From: Actinophytocola gossypii
GTDB taxonomy: Bacteria; Actinomycetota; Actinomycetes; Mycobacteriales; Pseudonocardiaceae
Reading direction: 5' to 3'
Assembly (NCBI RefSeq): GCF_025165815.1
Contig: NZ_JAFFZE010000009.1
Span: forward strand, 310,001 to 374,000
DNA length: 64,000 bases
Below the pieces are notes generated by a model, which had not been told where the DNA came from, searched no databases, and saw nothing but the letters and a program-made list of their open reading frames with translations. Position numbers and translations under genes: made by a program. This document shows, in pieces, positions 17,540 to 25,334 of this stretch; the stretch's first letter is position 1, and the number at the start of each line of letters is the position of its first letter.

Positions 17540-18613
17540 ATGGTCAGGGCAGCGGTGCTGATACGGCAGGGCGAGCCGCTCGAGGTGCGCGAGATCGTGC
17601 TTCCCGACCCCGGGCCGGGCCAGGTGCGGGTCCGGCTCGCCGCGGCCGGCGTGTGCCACTCGGACCTGTCACTGGCCAACGGCACGCTCGCGCCGACCAT
17701 GCCAGCGGTGCTCGGCCACGAGGGTTCGGGCACCGTGATCGCGGTCGGGACCGGAGTCGACCGGGTCGACGTCGGCGACCGGGTGGTGCTGAACTGGGCG
17801 CCCGCCTGCCGCAAGTGCTGGTTCTGCCTGGAGGGCGAGCCGTACCTGTGCGTGCACGCCGAGGAGCGGGCGGCGCAGCCCTACGGCGAGCTGGCCGACG
17901 GCACGCCGGTCTACCCCGGGCTCGGTACCGGCGCGTTCGCCGAGGAGACCGTGGTGCCGCAGGAGGGCGTGGTCCCCATCCCCGGGGACATCCCGCTGGA
18001 GGCCGCGGCCCTGCTCGGCTGCGCCGTGCTCACCGGCAACGGCGCCGTGCACAACACCGCCCGGGTGCGTCCCGGCCAGTCGGTGGTGGTGATGGGGCTC
18101 GGCGGCGTCGGCCTGTGCGTGCTGCAGGCCGCGCGGGCCGCCGGTGCGAACCCGATCATCGGGGTGGACGTCACCGAGTCGAAGGCGGCGCTCGCGATCC
18201 TGCACGGCGCCACCGAGTTCGTCCGCGCCGACGAGGCGACCAGCAAGTCCGTGCGGCGGCTGACCGGCGGCCGCGGCGCCGACCACGCGTTCGACTGCGT
18301 CGGCCAGGCGGCGACGATCCGCGCGTCCTGGTCGGCGAGCCGCCGGGGCGGCACGGTGACCGTGATCGGCGTCGGCAGCCGCAAGAGCCCGGTCGAGTTC
18401 AACGCCCTGGAGCTCTACTGGTTCGGGCGGACCCTGCAGGGCTGCGTGTACGGGTCGAGCGACCCGGACGTGGACGTGCCGAGGCTGCTCGACGAGCTCG
18501 CGGCCGGCCGGATCGACGTGGCGTCGCTGGCGACCGACGACACCGACCTGGACGGCGTGAACGAGGCGTTCGACCGCTTCGGCAAGGGCGGCCGCACGAT
18601 CGTGCGGTTCTAG
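17540..18613 (+). CDS. Zinc-dependent alcohol dehydrogenase (class III-like MDR)
   Basis: The 357-residue medium-chain dehydrogenase has the catalytic zinc ligands in GVCHSD (Cys near 37) and GHEGSG (His/Glu near 58), a structural-zinc lobe CRKCWFCLEGEPYLC with four Cys, and the cofactor motif GLGGVGLCVLQAARAAGA, followed by VDV, suggesting NAD preference. A related mycothiol-dependent formaldehyde dehydrogenase family exists in actinobacteria, but the exact substrate is not evident. The ATG is preceded by GTAGGGAG. It is followed after 16 bp by a convergent 3Fe-4S ferredoxin gene. Confidence 0.9.
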   Translation: MVRAAVLIRQGEPLEVREIVLPDPGPGQVRVRLAAAGVCHSDLSLANGTLAPTMPAVLGHEGSGTVIAVGTGVDRVDVGDRVVLNWAPACRKCWFCLEGEPYLCVHAEERAAQPYGELADGTPVYPGLGTGAFAEETVVPQEGVVPIPGDIPLEAAALLGCAVLTGNGAVHNTARVRPGQSVVVMGLGGVGLCVLQAARAAGANPIIGVDVTESKAALAILHGATEFVRADEATSKSVRRLTGGRGADHAFDCVGQAATIRASWSASRRGGTVTVIGVGSRKSPVEFNALELYWFGRTLQGCVYGSSDPDVDVPRLLDELAAGRIDVASLATDDTDLDGVNEAFDRFGKGGRTIVRF

Positions 18614-18629
18614 CCGCAGCGCCGGCGGT

Positions 18630-18827
18630 TCAGTCGTCCACCATCGAGATCGCCTGGTTCGGGCACATGTCCACGGCCTCGCGGACGGTGTCCACCTGCT
18701 CGCCCTCGACGTGCTCGGTCAGCAGCACCACGGTGCCGTCGTCGTCGCTCTGGTCGAAGACGCCGGGCTCGGTGAGCACGCACTGGCCCGCTCCGATGCA
18801 CCGCTCGGTGTCGGTGACGACTCGCAT
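18630..18827 (-). CDS. [3Fe-4S] ferredoxin of the P450-partner type
   Basis: The 65-residue product has three cluster cysteines, C10 (ERCIGAG), C16 (GQCV) and C55 (MCPNQAI), with the middle position that a 4Fe-4S ferredoxin would fill by Cys occupied by Ala13. This is the pattern of actinobacterial 3Fe-4S ferredoxins that deliver electrons to cytochrome P450s. No P450 gene is adjacent; the two P450s of this window begin 3.5 kb downstream, so partnership is possible but not shown. It is divergent from the PRPP synthetase gene. Confidence 0.9.
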   Translation of the reverse strand: MRVVTDTERCIGAGQCVLTEPGVFDQSDDDGTVVLLTEHVEGEQVDTVREAVDMCPNQAISMVDD

Positions 18828-18925
18828 GACGGTCCTCCTCCTTGGTCACCACCGACCGTACAGCGAAGGACGCGCCACCCCGTAGCCTGTGGCGGGATCA
18901 AGAACCGGAGAGGCGGAGCGAAACC

Positions 18926-19870
18926 GTGCGGGAGATAGCCGTCTTCAGTGGGAGCGCGCATCCCGAGCTGGCCGCGGAGATCTGCGCGCAGCTCGAGGTG
19001 CCGTTGCGGCCGGTGCGGATGCGGCGGTTCGCCAACGACTGCATCGAGGTGCAGCTGCAGGCGAACTGCCGGGAGCGGGACGTGTTCCTCATCCAGCCGC
19101 TCGTCGCTCCGGTGCAGGAGAACCTGGTCGAGCTGCTGCTGATGCTCGACGCGGCCCGCGGCGCCTCCGCCGCCCGCACCACGGTCGTCCTGCCGCACTA
19201 CGCCTACGCGCGGTCGGACAAGAAGGACGCGCCGCGCATCTCCATCGGCGCGCGGCTGGTCGCCGACCTCCTCGTGGCCGCCGGGGCCAGCCGGGTGCTG
19301 GCGATGACGCTGCACTCGCCGCAGGTGCACGGCTTCTTCAGCGTCCCGGTCGACCACCTGCACGCGCTGCGCGAGCTGGCCGCCTACTTCCGCCGGCTCG
19401 ATCTGTCCAACAGCGTCGTGGTGTCGCCGGACCTGGGCAACGCCAAGGAGGCCTCGCACTTCGCGCGGCTGCTCGGCGTGCCGGTCGCCGCCGGGGCCAA
19501 GCAGCGGTTCTCCGACGACAAGGTCACCATCTCCGACGTCATCGGCGACGTCACCGGCAAGGACGTGATCGTGCTCGACGACGAGATCGCCCGTGGCAGC
19601 ACGGTGATCGAGCTGCTCGACCGGCTGCGCGAACGGGATGCCCGGTCGATCCGGGTGGCGTGCACGCACGGACTGTTCTCCTCCGGCGCGCTCGGCCGGA
19701 TCGGCGAGCAGCCGGACGTGCAGGAGATCGTCTGCACCAACACGGTTCCGGTGCCGAACGGGGAACGCACGCCGAAGCTGACCGTACTCTCCATCGCGCC
19801 CGCGCTCGCCGAGGCGATGCGCCGGATCCACAACGGAGAGTCGGTCAGCGCGTTGTTCGACGCTTCCTGA
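18926..19870 (+). CDS. Ribose-phosphate pyrophosphokinase, divergent paralogue
   Basis: The 314-residue protein from the GTG at 18926 (GGAGAGGCGGAG upstream) has the PRPP synthetase fold: flexible-loop equivalent HYAYARSDKKDAPRISIGARL, LHSPQVHGFF in place of the canonical HADQIQGFF, and a PRPP loop DDEIARGST in place of the usual DDMIDTGGT. It should transfer pyrophosphate from ATP to ribose-5-phosphate, giving PRPP for nucleotide, His and Trp synthesis. The replaced residues indicate a second, divergent copy rather than the housekeeping enzyme. The canonical neighbours glmU and rplY are absent, which supports that view. Confidence 0.85.
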   Translation: MREIAVFSGSAHPELAAEICAQLEVPLRPVRMRRFANDCIEVQLQANCRERDVFLIQPLVAPVQENLVELLLMLDAARGASAARTTVVLPHYAYARSDKKDAPRISIGARLVADLLVAAGASRVLAMTLHSPQVHGFFSVPVDHLHALRELAAYFRRLDLSNSVVVSPDLGNAKEASHFARLLGVPVAAGAKQRFSDDKVTISDVIGDVTGKDVIVLDDEIARGSTVIELLDRLRERDARSIRVACTHGLFSSGALGRIGEQPDVQEIVCTNTVPVPNGERTPKLTVLSIAPALAEAMRRIHNGESVSALFDAS

Positions 19871-19873
19871 CGG

Positions 19874-20362
19874 TCAGCTCCCAGCGCGGGGGTAGGGCTG
19901 CTGCCGGTTGACCACCGACGTCGCGCTCTCCCCGTTGTAGGCCGGGCTCTCCGCGGGCGACGGCACGCTCGTGCCGTAGGCGGCACTCGCCGCGTCGTTC
20001 GCCTGCCGGCGGGCCTCCCGCTCCTGGTGCACCTCGTCGAACTCCTGGCGATCGCGGATCCTGGTGAGCGCGGTCATCGCGATCCAGTGCGCGATGCCGA
20101 GCACGATCAGGACCACGCCGGTCCGCAGCACGACGCCTTCGATGGAGCCGTCCGTCGGGATGTCGATGGTGGAGATGAGCAGGAGCACGCCGAGCGTGAC
20201 GAGGTGGAACAGCACCGACACGAGCCTCGTCATCGACTCCGCGGAGGCACTGGCCGTGCCCTGTTGCAGGAACCTGCGGCCGTTGCGATAGATGATCTGG
20301 CCGTCGACCAGCACCAACACCGCGCCGATCAGCAGGAAGGCCACGTAGCTGTTGGTATCCAC
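19874..20362 (-). CDS. Small integral membrane protein, function unknown
   Basis: The 162-residue product from the GTG at 20362 has three predicted transmembrane helices: SYVAFLLIGAVLVLVDGQIIY (split by its own loop), LVSVLFHLVTLGVLLLIST and GVVLRTGVVLIVLGIAHWIAM. A hydrophilic C-terminal tail of about 55 residues (RQEFDEVHQEREARRQ, then a Pro/Ser-rich end) would be cytoplasmic. An AGAGGTG lies upstream of the chosen start; a longer frame back to 20539 overlaps the divergent gene and is not credible. No family is recognised. Confidence 0.7.
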   Translation of the reverse strand: MDTNSYVAFLLIGAVLVLVDGQIIYRNGRRFLQQGTASASAESMTRLVSVLFHLVTLGVLLLISTIDIPTDGSIEGVVLRTGVVLIVLGIAHWIAMTALTRIRDRQEFDEVHQEREARRQANDAASAAYGTSVPSPAESPAYNGESATSVVNRQQPYPRAGS

Positions 20363-20488
20363 AGCGAGCACCTCTCGTAGGACTGTGTCAGAGGTGTTAC
20401 CCACCGCGACGCCCAGGAAACCCGGTTTGCGTGGATGCGGAGCCGGGCATTCCCAGCCCGACCCAGCCAGGGAAGGGAGCACGGAGCG

Positions 20489-20941
20489 ATGCGCAGCGAC
20501 GGAGCAACGGCTCAGGCCACCGCGCACCGACTGGTGCACTGCGTGCTGGACAGCGACGCCGACGGCCTGACGAACGCGCTCGAGACCGTGGTGGACCAGG
20601 GGGACCAGTTGCGCCCCTACGTCCGGGAGGTGGTGGCCGAGCTGATCCAGGTGGCCGCCACCGCCGTGCGGGACAGCGCCGGAACGCAGGGCGGTGAGAC
20701 CGCGTTCGCGGTGGATCTGCGGGACGACGACGACACCTCGGTGTCGATCGACGAACTGGCGCCACCGGTGCGGGCCACGATCAGAGCACTGCTCGCCGAC
20801 CTGAACGGGAGCCCGGAGGACGCGTCGTTCCAGCTCGACCTCGCGGTCCGGCGGCTCGACCCGCTGACCGGCCTGGACACCGTCCGGCGGGCACTGACGA
20901 TGACCGTGGCGCTGTTGCGGTGGACGGGTGATGCCGCGTGA
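20489..20941 (+). CDS. Hypothetical protein, first gene of a three-gene acidic cluster
   Basis: The 150-residue protein starts at an ATG preceded by GGAAGGGAG. It is predicted to be largely helical (VHCVLDSDADGLTNALETVVDQGDQLRPYVREVVAELIQVAA and a C-terminal LDTVRRALTMTVALL helix) with an acidic central segment (LRDDDDTSVSIDE). No signal peptide or membrane segment is seen and no family is recognised. Its stop overlaps the next small gene (GTGA) and that one overlaps the DUF5709 gene, so the three are probably translated together. Confidence 0.72.
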   Translation: MRSDGATAQATAHRLVHCVLDSDADGLTNALETVVDQGDQLRPYVREVVAELIQVAATAVRDSAGTQGGETAFAVDLRDDDDTSVSIDELAPPVRATIRALLADLNGSPEDASFQLDLAVRRLDPLTGLDTVRRALTMTVALLRWTGDAA

Positions 20942-21105
20942 ACCGGGAGGAGAACGAGGCGGACGTGCTCGACCAGCGCCGCGAGATCACCGAGGACGAA
21001 CAGGTGACCCCACCGCCCACAGTGGACACTGAGGTGAACCCGGCGGACCTGCAGGAGCAGAACCAACCGGTACCGTCCGAAGAGGAGGACTGGCCCGATG
21101 CGTGA
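20938..21105 (+). CDS. Small acidic hypothetical protein (55 aa)
   Basis: A GTG at 20938 overlaps the preceding stop codon and opens a 55-codon frame with strong G/C bias in third positions. The product (starts MNREENEADVLDQRREITED, ends SEEEDWPDA) is very acidic, with repeated Glu/Asp and Pro, and is probably disordered. Actinobacteria encode many such small acidic proteins near DUF5709 genes. The last 8 bp overlap the DUF5709 gene start. Overlaps on both sides are the main support for reality; there is no recognised domain. Confidence 0.6.
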   Translation: MNREENEADVLDQRREITEDEQVTPPPTVDTEVNPADLQEQNQPVPSEEEDWPDA

Positions 21106-21355
21106 GGGGATCGACCCGGCCACACCGCCGCAGGACACCGGCGACCCGGACCCCGTCGAGCACGACCCGGCCGCGCTCAACAGCGCCGAGGACCTCGACG
21201 AGGACCGGATCGACGCGGACCCGCTCGAGGAGGGCATGGACCCGCCGGAGGGCTGGTCGGAAGCGGACAAGTACGGCATGACCCCGTACGAGGAGGCGCA
21301 GGGCGAGGACATCGACCAGAAGCTCGCCGCGGAACGCCCGGACGTCCAGCCCTAG
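21098..21355 (+). CDS. DUF5709-like small acidic protein
   Basis: The 85-residue product contains the actinobacterial DUF5709 pattern: LDEDRIDADPLEEGMDPPEGWSEADKYGMTPYEEAQGEDIDQKLAAERPDV, shown here only by its key blocks LDEDR, DPLEEG, PPEGWS, and GEDIDQKLAAERPD. The family has no known function. GAGGAGG lies upstream of the ATG. It is the last of three overlapping genes. Confidence 0.82.
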   Translation: MREGIDPATPPQDTGDPDPVEHDPAALNSAEDLDEDRIDADPLEEGMDPPEGWSEADKYGMTPYEEAQGEDIDQKLAAERPDVQP

Positions 21356-21432
21356 CCGTGCCCGTCTCGATCACCGGGTGACCGTGGCATGCTGGAGTGG
21401 TTGTCCCGGAGTCGCCTGAGCGGGAGAGGCCT

Positions 21433-22101
21433 GTGTTGCACCAGTTGGTCCGTTATGTCCTGGCGCCGACGGCCCGGCTGGTGTACCGGCCGACCGTGCA
21501 CGGGCTGGCGAACGTGCCGGCGAACGGCCCGGTGATCCTCGCGTCCAACCACCGTGCGGTGCTGGACACGGCGGTGATCTCGCTGGTGGTGCGGCGGCGG
21601 GTGCGCTTCCTCGGCAAGGCGGAGTACTTCACCGCGGGCGGGCTGCGCGGGCGGCTGATGGCCGGGTTCATGTCCGGCCTCGGGTACGTGCCGGTCGAGC
21701 GGGGCAACGCGCTCGCGGGGCTGGCGGCGCTGAACGCGGGGCAGCGGGTGCTCAACGACGGCGGCGCGTTCGCGATCTACCCGGAGGGCACCCGGTCGCT
21801 GGACGGGCGGCTCTACCGGGGGCACACGGGCGTGGCGGTGCTGGCGTTCTCCACCGGAGCGCCGGTGGTTCCGGTGGCGCTGACCGGTACCGAGCGGCTG
21901 ATGCCGCGCGGCGGCAAGGTGCCAAGGCCTGCGCGGGTCACGGTGCGGTTCGGGGAGCCGCTGGACTTCTCCGGGTGGACCGAGCACCATCCGCGCGCCC
22001 GGCGCGCGGCGACCGACGAGGTGATGGCCGCGATCCAGGAACTGTCGCGGCAGGAGTACGTGCCCTCCTACCACCGCCGGCCGGACGAGAACATCGCCTG
22101 A
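21433..22101 (+). CDS. 1-acyl-sn-glycerol-3-phosphate acyltransferase family protein (PlsC)
   Basis: The 222-residue product has the HX4D acyltransferase motif NHRAVLDTAV (about residue 38), the GYVPVERG block (about residue 80) and the EGTRS motif (YPEGTRSLDGRLYRGHTG), all hallmarks of lysophosphatidic acid acyltransferases. It probably acylates a lysophospholipid at the membrane. I chose the GTG at 21433 because GGGAGAGG lies directly upstream; an in-frame GTG at 21397 would add 12 residues without a better ribosome site. It stands alone between the DUF5709 cluster and the P450 genes. Confidence 0.88.
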   Translation: MLHQLVRYVLAPTARLVYRPTVHGLANVPANGPVILASNHRAVLDTAVISLVVRRRVRFLGKAEYFTAGGLRGRLMAGFMSGLGYVPVERGNALAGLAALNAGQRVLNDGGAFAIYPEGTRSLDGRLYRGHTGVAVLAFSTGAPVVPVALTGTERLMPRGGKVPRPARVTVRFGEPLDFSGWTEHHPRARRAATDEVMAAIQELSRQEYVPSYHRRPDENIA

Positions 22102-22165
22102 GCGCTCTGCTCCGATCGGGTGGTGACCCGTCCGGGTGGTTGACGCGGGGGACGCCGGTGCGGCG

Positions 22166-23344
22166 ATGATCACGAGCGTGGACAGCCCCTTCCTCGCCAG
22201 TTCCGACTCGCCCGCGGCGTTCGGGCGGACGTTGGCCGAGATCGGGCGGGAGCGCCCCGTGGTGTACGACGAGGCGATGGCGGCACCGGTGGTGCTGCGC
22301 CACCGGGACGTCTCGGCCGGGTTGCGGGACAGCGCCACGTTCAGCACCGAGTTCTACGGCACCGGCCCGCTGGCCACCGCGATGATCGCGCACAACGGCG
22401 CCGAGCACGCCAAGCAGCGCCGCATCCACAACCGCTTCTTCAGCCCCACCGCCAGCGCCCGCTACGCCGACCGGGTCACCCCGATCGCGGACCGGACGTT
22501 CGGCGCGCTGGCCGGGCGGTCCGAGGTCGACCTCGTCGAGGAGGTCATGGTCGGGTACCCGATGGCCGTGTTCCTCGACCTGCTCGGCATCCCGGACGAC
22601 ATCGGCGACCGGGGGCTGGACTGGGTGCGCGCGATCGTCACCTGGATGGGATCGCCGATGGACGACGCGGTGGTCGCCCCGGGGGAGCGGGCGCTGGCCG
22701 AGCTCAGCGCGTACACCGGCGCCCTGGTCGAGCGGGAGCGGGCGGAGCCGAGTGACAGCCTGCTCGGGGAGGTCGTCCAGGCACACCTCCGCGAGGGCGA
22801 GTACTCGGTCGAGGCGTGCACGATGGCCGTGGTGAGCCTGCTGCTCGGCGGGTTCGAGACGACGATCCAGATGCTGTCCGGGACGGTGGCCTCCCTGCTG
22901 CTGCACCCCGAGGCGCTCGCCGCGGTGCGGGCGGATCCGTCCCTGGTCGACGGCGCCATGGACGAGGCCTTTCGCTGGGCCAACCCGTCCGCCGGCCTGT
23001 ACCGGCTGGTGAAGCGGGACGTCGAGGTCGCCGGCACCCCGTTGGCGGCGGGCAGCATGGTGTACCTCTGCATCGCCGGTGCGCACTTCGACGCCGACGC
23101 CTTCCCCGAGCCCGACCGGTTCGACCTCGGCCGCCGCGCGAGCCACCTCGGCTTCGGGCTCGGCCCGCACTACTGCGCGGGCGCGCCACTGGCGAGGATC
23201 GAGGTCAGGGCGGCGCTCACCGCGCTGCTCGCCGCCTGCCCCGACCTGCGGCTCGACCCGGACCGGCCGCCGAGCTTCCGGTACGGCGCCAGGGGTTTCG
23301 TCCAGCACGGCACGGAGTCCCTGCACGTGCTGGCGTCCGGTTGA
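22166..23344 (+). CDS. Cytochrome P450
   Basis: The 392-residue product has all class I bacterial P450 motifs: an I-helix segment LLLGGFETT, the K-helix ExxR in DEAFRWANP (Glu/Arg near residue 275), and the heme loop FGLGPHYCAGAPLARIE with the axial Cys. It is a soluble monooxygenase needing a ferredoxin and reductase; substrate unknown. The start is uncertain: ATG at 22166 was chosen, with a GTG at 22178 as an alternative, and neither has a strong ribosome site. The second P450 follows 74 bp downstream on the same strand. Confidence 0.9.
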   Translation: MITSVDSPFLASSDSPAAFGRTLAEIGRERPVVYDEAMAAPVVLRHRDVSAGLRDSATFSTEFYGTGPLATAMIAHNGAEHAKQRRIHNRFFSPTASARYADRVTPIADRTFGALAGRSEVDLVEEVMVGYPMAVFLDLLGIPDDIGDRGLDWVRAIVTWMGSPMDDAVVAPGERALAELSAYTGALVERERAEPSDSLLGEVVQAHLREGEYSVEACTMAVVSLLLGGFETTIQMLSGTVASLLLHPEALAAVRADPSLVDGAMDEAFRWANPSAGLYRLVKRDVEVAGTPLAAGSMVYLCIAGAHFDADAFPEPDRFDLGRRASHLGFGLGPHYCAGAPLARIEVRAALTALLAACPDLRLDPDRPPSFRYGARGFVQHGTESLHVLASG

Positions 23345-23418
23345 GGCCAGTCCGCGCCCGGAGGGGACTCGGATCGCGCTAGCATCCCGCGGCTCTTGAT
23401 GTCCAGGAAGGCTGCGTG

Positions 23419-24645
23419 ATGACGACGTCCCACCGAAGGCGGCTGTCGGAGCTGACCGGGCTCACCCCGCTGCTGTCCGCGACGGTCTGTCCTGATCCAC
23501 TCGCCGTGTACCGCGAGCTGCGGGACCGGTGGGGGATGGTCGCGCCGGTCGAGCTGGAGCCGGGCATCAACGCGTGGCTGGTCATGGGGCACCAGGAGCT
23601 CTGCCACGTGGCGCGCAACGAGCGGCTGTTCGCCCGCGACCCGCACAACTGGCGGCTGCTCGCGGAGGGGCGCGTCGCCCCCGACTCCGACCTCGGGCCG
23701 ATGATGTTCCCCCGCGACAACGCCTCCTACGTCGACGGCGAGAAGCACCGCAGGCTGCGTGCCCCGGTGGACGACGGCCTGGCCGGCCTGGACGAGCACC
23801 GGGTGAGCAGGTCGGTCCGGGACACCTGCGCGGCACTGGTGGACGAGTTCGCCGGCCGGGGCGCCGCGGACCTGATCGCCGACTACGCGGCAGTCGTGCC
23901 GATGCTGACCGTCGCCGGCCTGTTCGGCATCGGGGTGGAGGACGGGTACCGGCTGCGCGCGGCGATCATCGCGCTGGTCAGCTCGGCGGCCGACTCGCGG
24001 GAACCGGCGCTCGCCATCGAGAGCATCCTCACCGAGGTGATGGGAGCCAGGCGGGCCACGCCGGCCGACGACCTGACCACCGCGTTCCTGCGTCATCCCA
24101 ACCTGCGCGACGACTACGAGATCCAGCAGGCGATGGTGATGACGATCGCCGCGGCCGCGCAGTCGACGATGAGCTGGATCGCGCTGACGCTGCGGCTCAT
24201 GCTGGCCGACCCTCGGTTCGCCGGCCGGCTGTGGGGCGGCCTGCTCGGCATCGACGACGCGCTCGACGAGGTGTTGTGGCGCGATCCACCGGTGGCCAAC
24301 ATGCCGGCCCGGTTCGCGATGGTCGACTGCGACCTGGCCGGTACCCGGATCGAGCGCGGCGACGCGCTGATCCTCGGGCTCGCGGCGGCGAACGCCGATC
24401 CCCGCGTGCACACCGACGACTCCTGGCTGGAGGTCGGCAACCGGTCGCACCTCGCGTGGAGCGTCGGACCGCACGCCTGCCCGGCGCAGCGGGTCGGGCG
24501 GATGATCACGCGGATCGCCGTCGAGACCGCCCTGCGCGGCCTGCACGGGCTGACGCTGGCGGTCCCGGTCGAGGAGGTGACGCTGATGCCGTCACCCTGG
24601 ACCCGGTGCCCCGCGAGCCTTCCGGTGCGGTTCCAGCCCCGGTGA
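23419..24645 (+). CDS. Cytochrome P450, CYP157-like, lacking the ExxR arginine
   Basis: The 408-residue product keeps the heme-binding region (WSVGPHACPAQRVGR, axial Cys, with Trp in place of the usual Phe) but the K-helix reads DEVLWRDPP, so Trp occupies the normal Arg position of ExxR. The I-helix is also unusual (AAAAQSTMSW instead of A/GGxxT). CYP157 proteins of Streptomyces are the known P450s without ExxR, and this resembles them. They usually occur in conservon operons; none is present here. It may pair with the preceding P450. An ATG one codon earlier (23416) is equally possible. Confidence 0.82.
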   Translation: MTTSHRRRLSELTGLTPLLSATVCPDPLAVYRELRDRWGMVAPVELEPGINAWLVMGHQELCHVARNERLFARDPHNWRLLAEGRVAPDSDLGPMMFPRDNASYVDGEKHRRLRAPVDDGLAGLDEHRVSRSVRDTCAALVDEFAGRGAADLIADYAAVVPMLTVAGLFGIGVEDGYRLRAAIIALVSSAADSREPALAIESILTEVMGARRATPADDLTTAFLRHPNLRDDYEIQQAMVMTIAAAAQSTMSWIALTLRLMLADPRFAGRLWGGLLGIDDALDEVLWRDPPVANMPARFAMVDCDLAGTRIERGDALILGLAAANADPRVHTDDSWLEVGNRSHLAWSVGPHACPAQRVGRMITRIAVETALRGLHGLTLAVPVEEVTLMPSPWTRCPASLPVRFQPR

Positions 24646-24659
24646 GGGCGCGCGGTGAC

Positions 24660-25241
24660 TCAGTGAAAGCGCACCCGGTCGAGTAGCCGGTCCACCAGCT
24701 CGGGAAGAGGCTGGTCGCCGGACCGCTCCAGCCACAGGGCTCCCGCGGTGCGCACGGCGGCCAGGAACGACGCCGCCATCAGCCGGGCCAGCTCCTGGTC
24801 GGCGGTGCGCTCGCGTTCGACCAGCGCGTCGGCGAGGTCGCGTTCCAGCGCGATCTGGTCCGCCGCCTGCCTGGCCAGCAGCGACGGGTGCCGCCGGAGC
24901 AGGCGCAGCTGGGCCACCCACGCCGGGTCCAGCCGCTTCGCCGACCCGTACAGCTCGGTGGCGCTGCGGCGCAGCGCCGTCCACGCCGGCTCGTCCGCCG
25001 GCCGCTCGCGGACCAGGGTCAGCATCCGGCGCGTCCGTTCGCGGTCGGCGTGCAGGACCGCGTCCTCCTTGTTCGCGAAGTAGTTGGAGAACGTCCGCCG
25101 GGACACCCCGACCTCGTCGGCGATGTCCTCCACGGTGACGTTGTCCAGGCCGCCCGCCATCGCCAGGCGCAGCGCGGCCTCGTGCAGGGACTGCCGGGTC
25201 GCCGCCTTCTTGCGTTCACGGAGAGTGGTCGAAGGCTCCAC
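24660..25241 (-). CDS. TetR family transcriptional regulator of the adjacent efflux pump
   Basis: The 193-residue product has the TetR helix-turn-helix (VTVEDIADEVGVSRRTFSNYFANKE, about residues 35-59) and a C-terminal helical ligand domain of the MftR/AcrR kind. It starts at a GTG at 25241 and is divergent from an MFS drug exporter gene 93 bp away, the usual arrangement in which the regulator represses the pump and itself. Palindromes in the shared intergenic region support this. Its stop lies 14 bp from the convergent P450 stop. Confidence 0.92.
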   Translation of the reverse strand: MEPSTTLRERKKAATRQSLHEAALRLAMAGGLDNVTVEDIADEVGVSRRTFSNYFANKEDAVLHADRERTRRMLTLVRERPADEPAWTALRRSATELYGSAKRLDPAWVAQLRLLRRHPSLLARQAADQIALERDLADALVERERTADQELARLMAASFLAAVRTAGALWLERSGDQPLPELVDRLLDRVRFH

Positions 25242-25273
25242 GAGATCACCCTACCGAGCCGTGGTAGATTCCT

Positions 25274-25299
25274 ATTGCGCAATTTTGCCCACTGAGCAA
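25274..25299. promoter_or_regulatory. Candidate TetR operators between the tetR and MFS genes
   Basis: Two inverted repeats lie side by side: the perfect palindrome ATTGCGCAAT (25274-25283) and TTGC-7 bp-GCAA (25285-25299, TTGCCCACTGAGCAA), which has the length and symmetry of TetR operators at DHA2 pump genes. They also cover a possible MFS promoter (TTGCGC, 17 bp, AACAAT at 25298-25303). The segment is unusually AT-rich for this window. Confidence 0.6.
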
Positions 25300-25334
25300 C
25301 AATTGTGCCATACGCACTAGGGAGGCTTGAGGGG

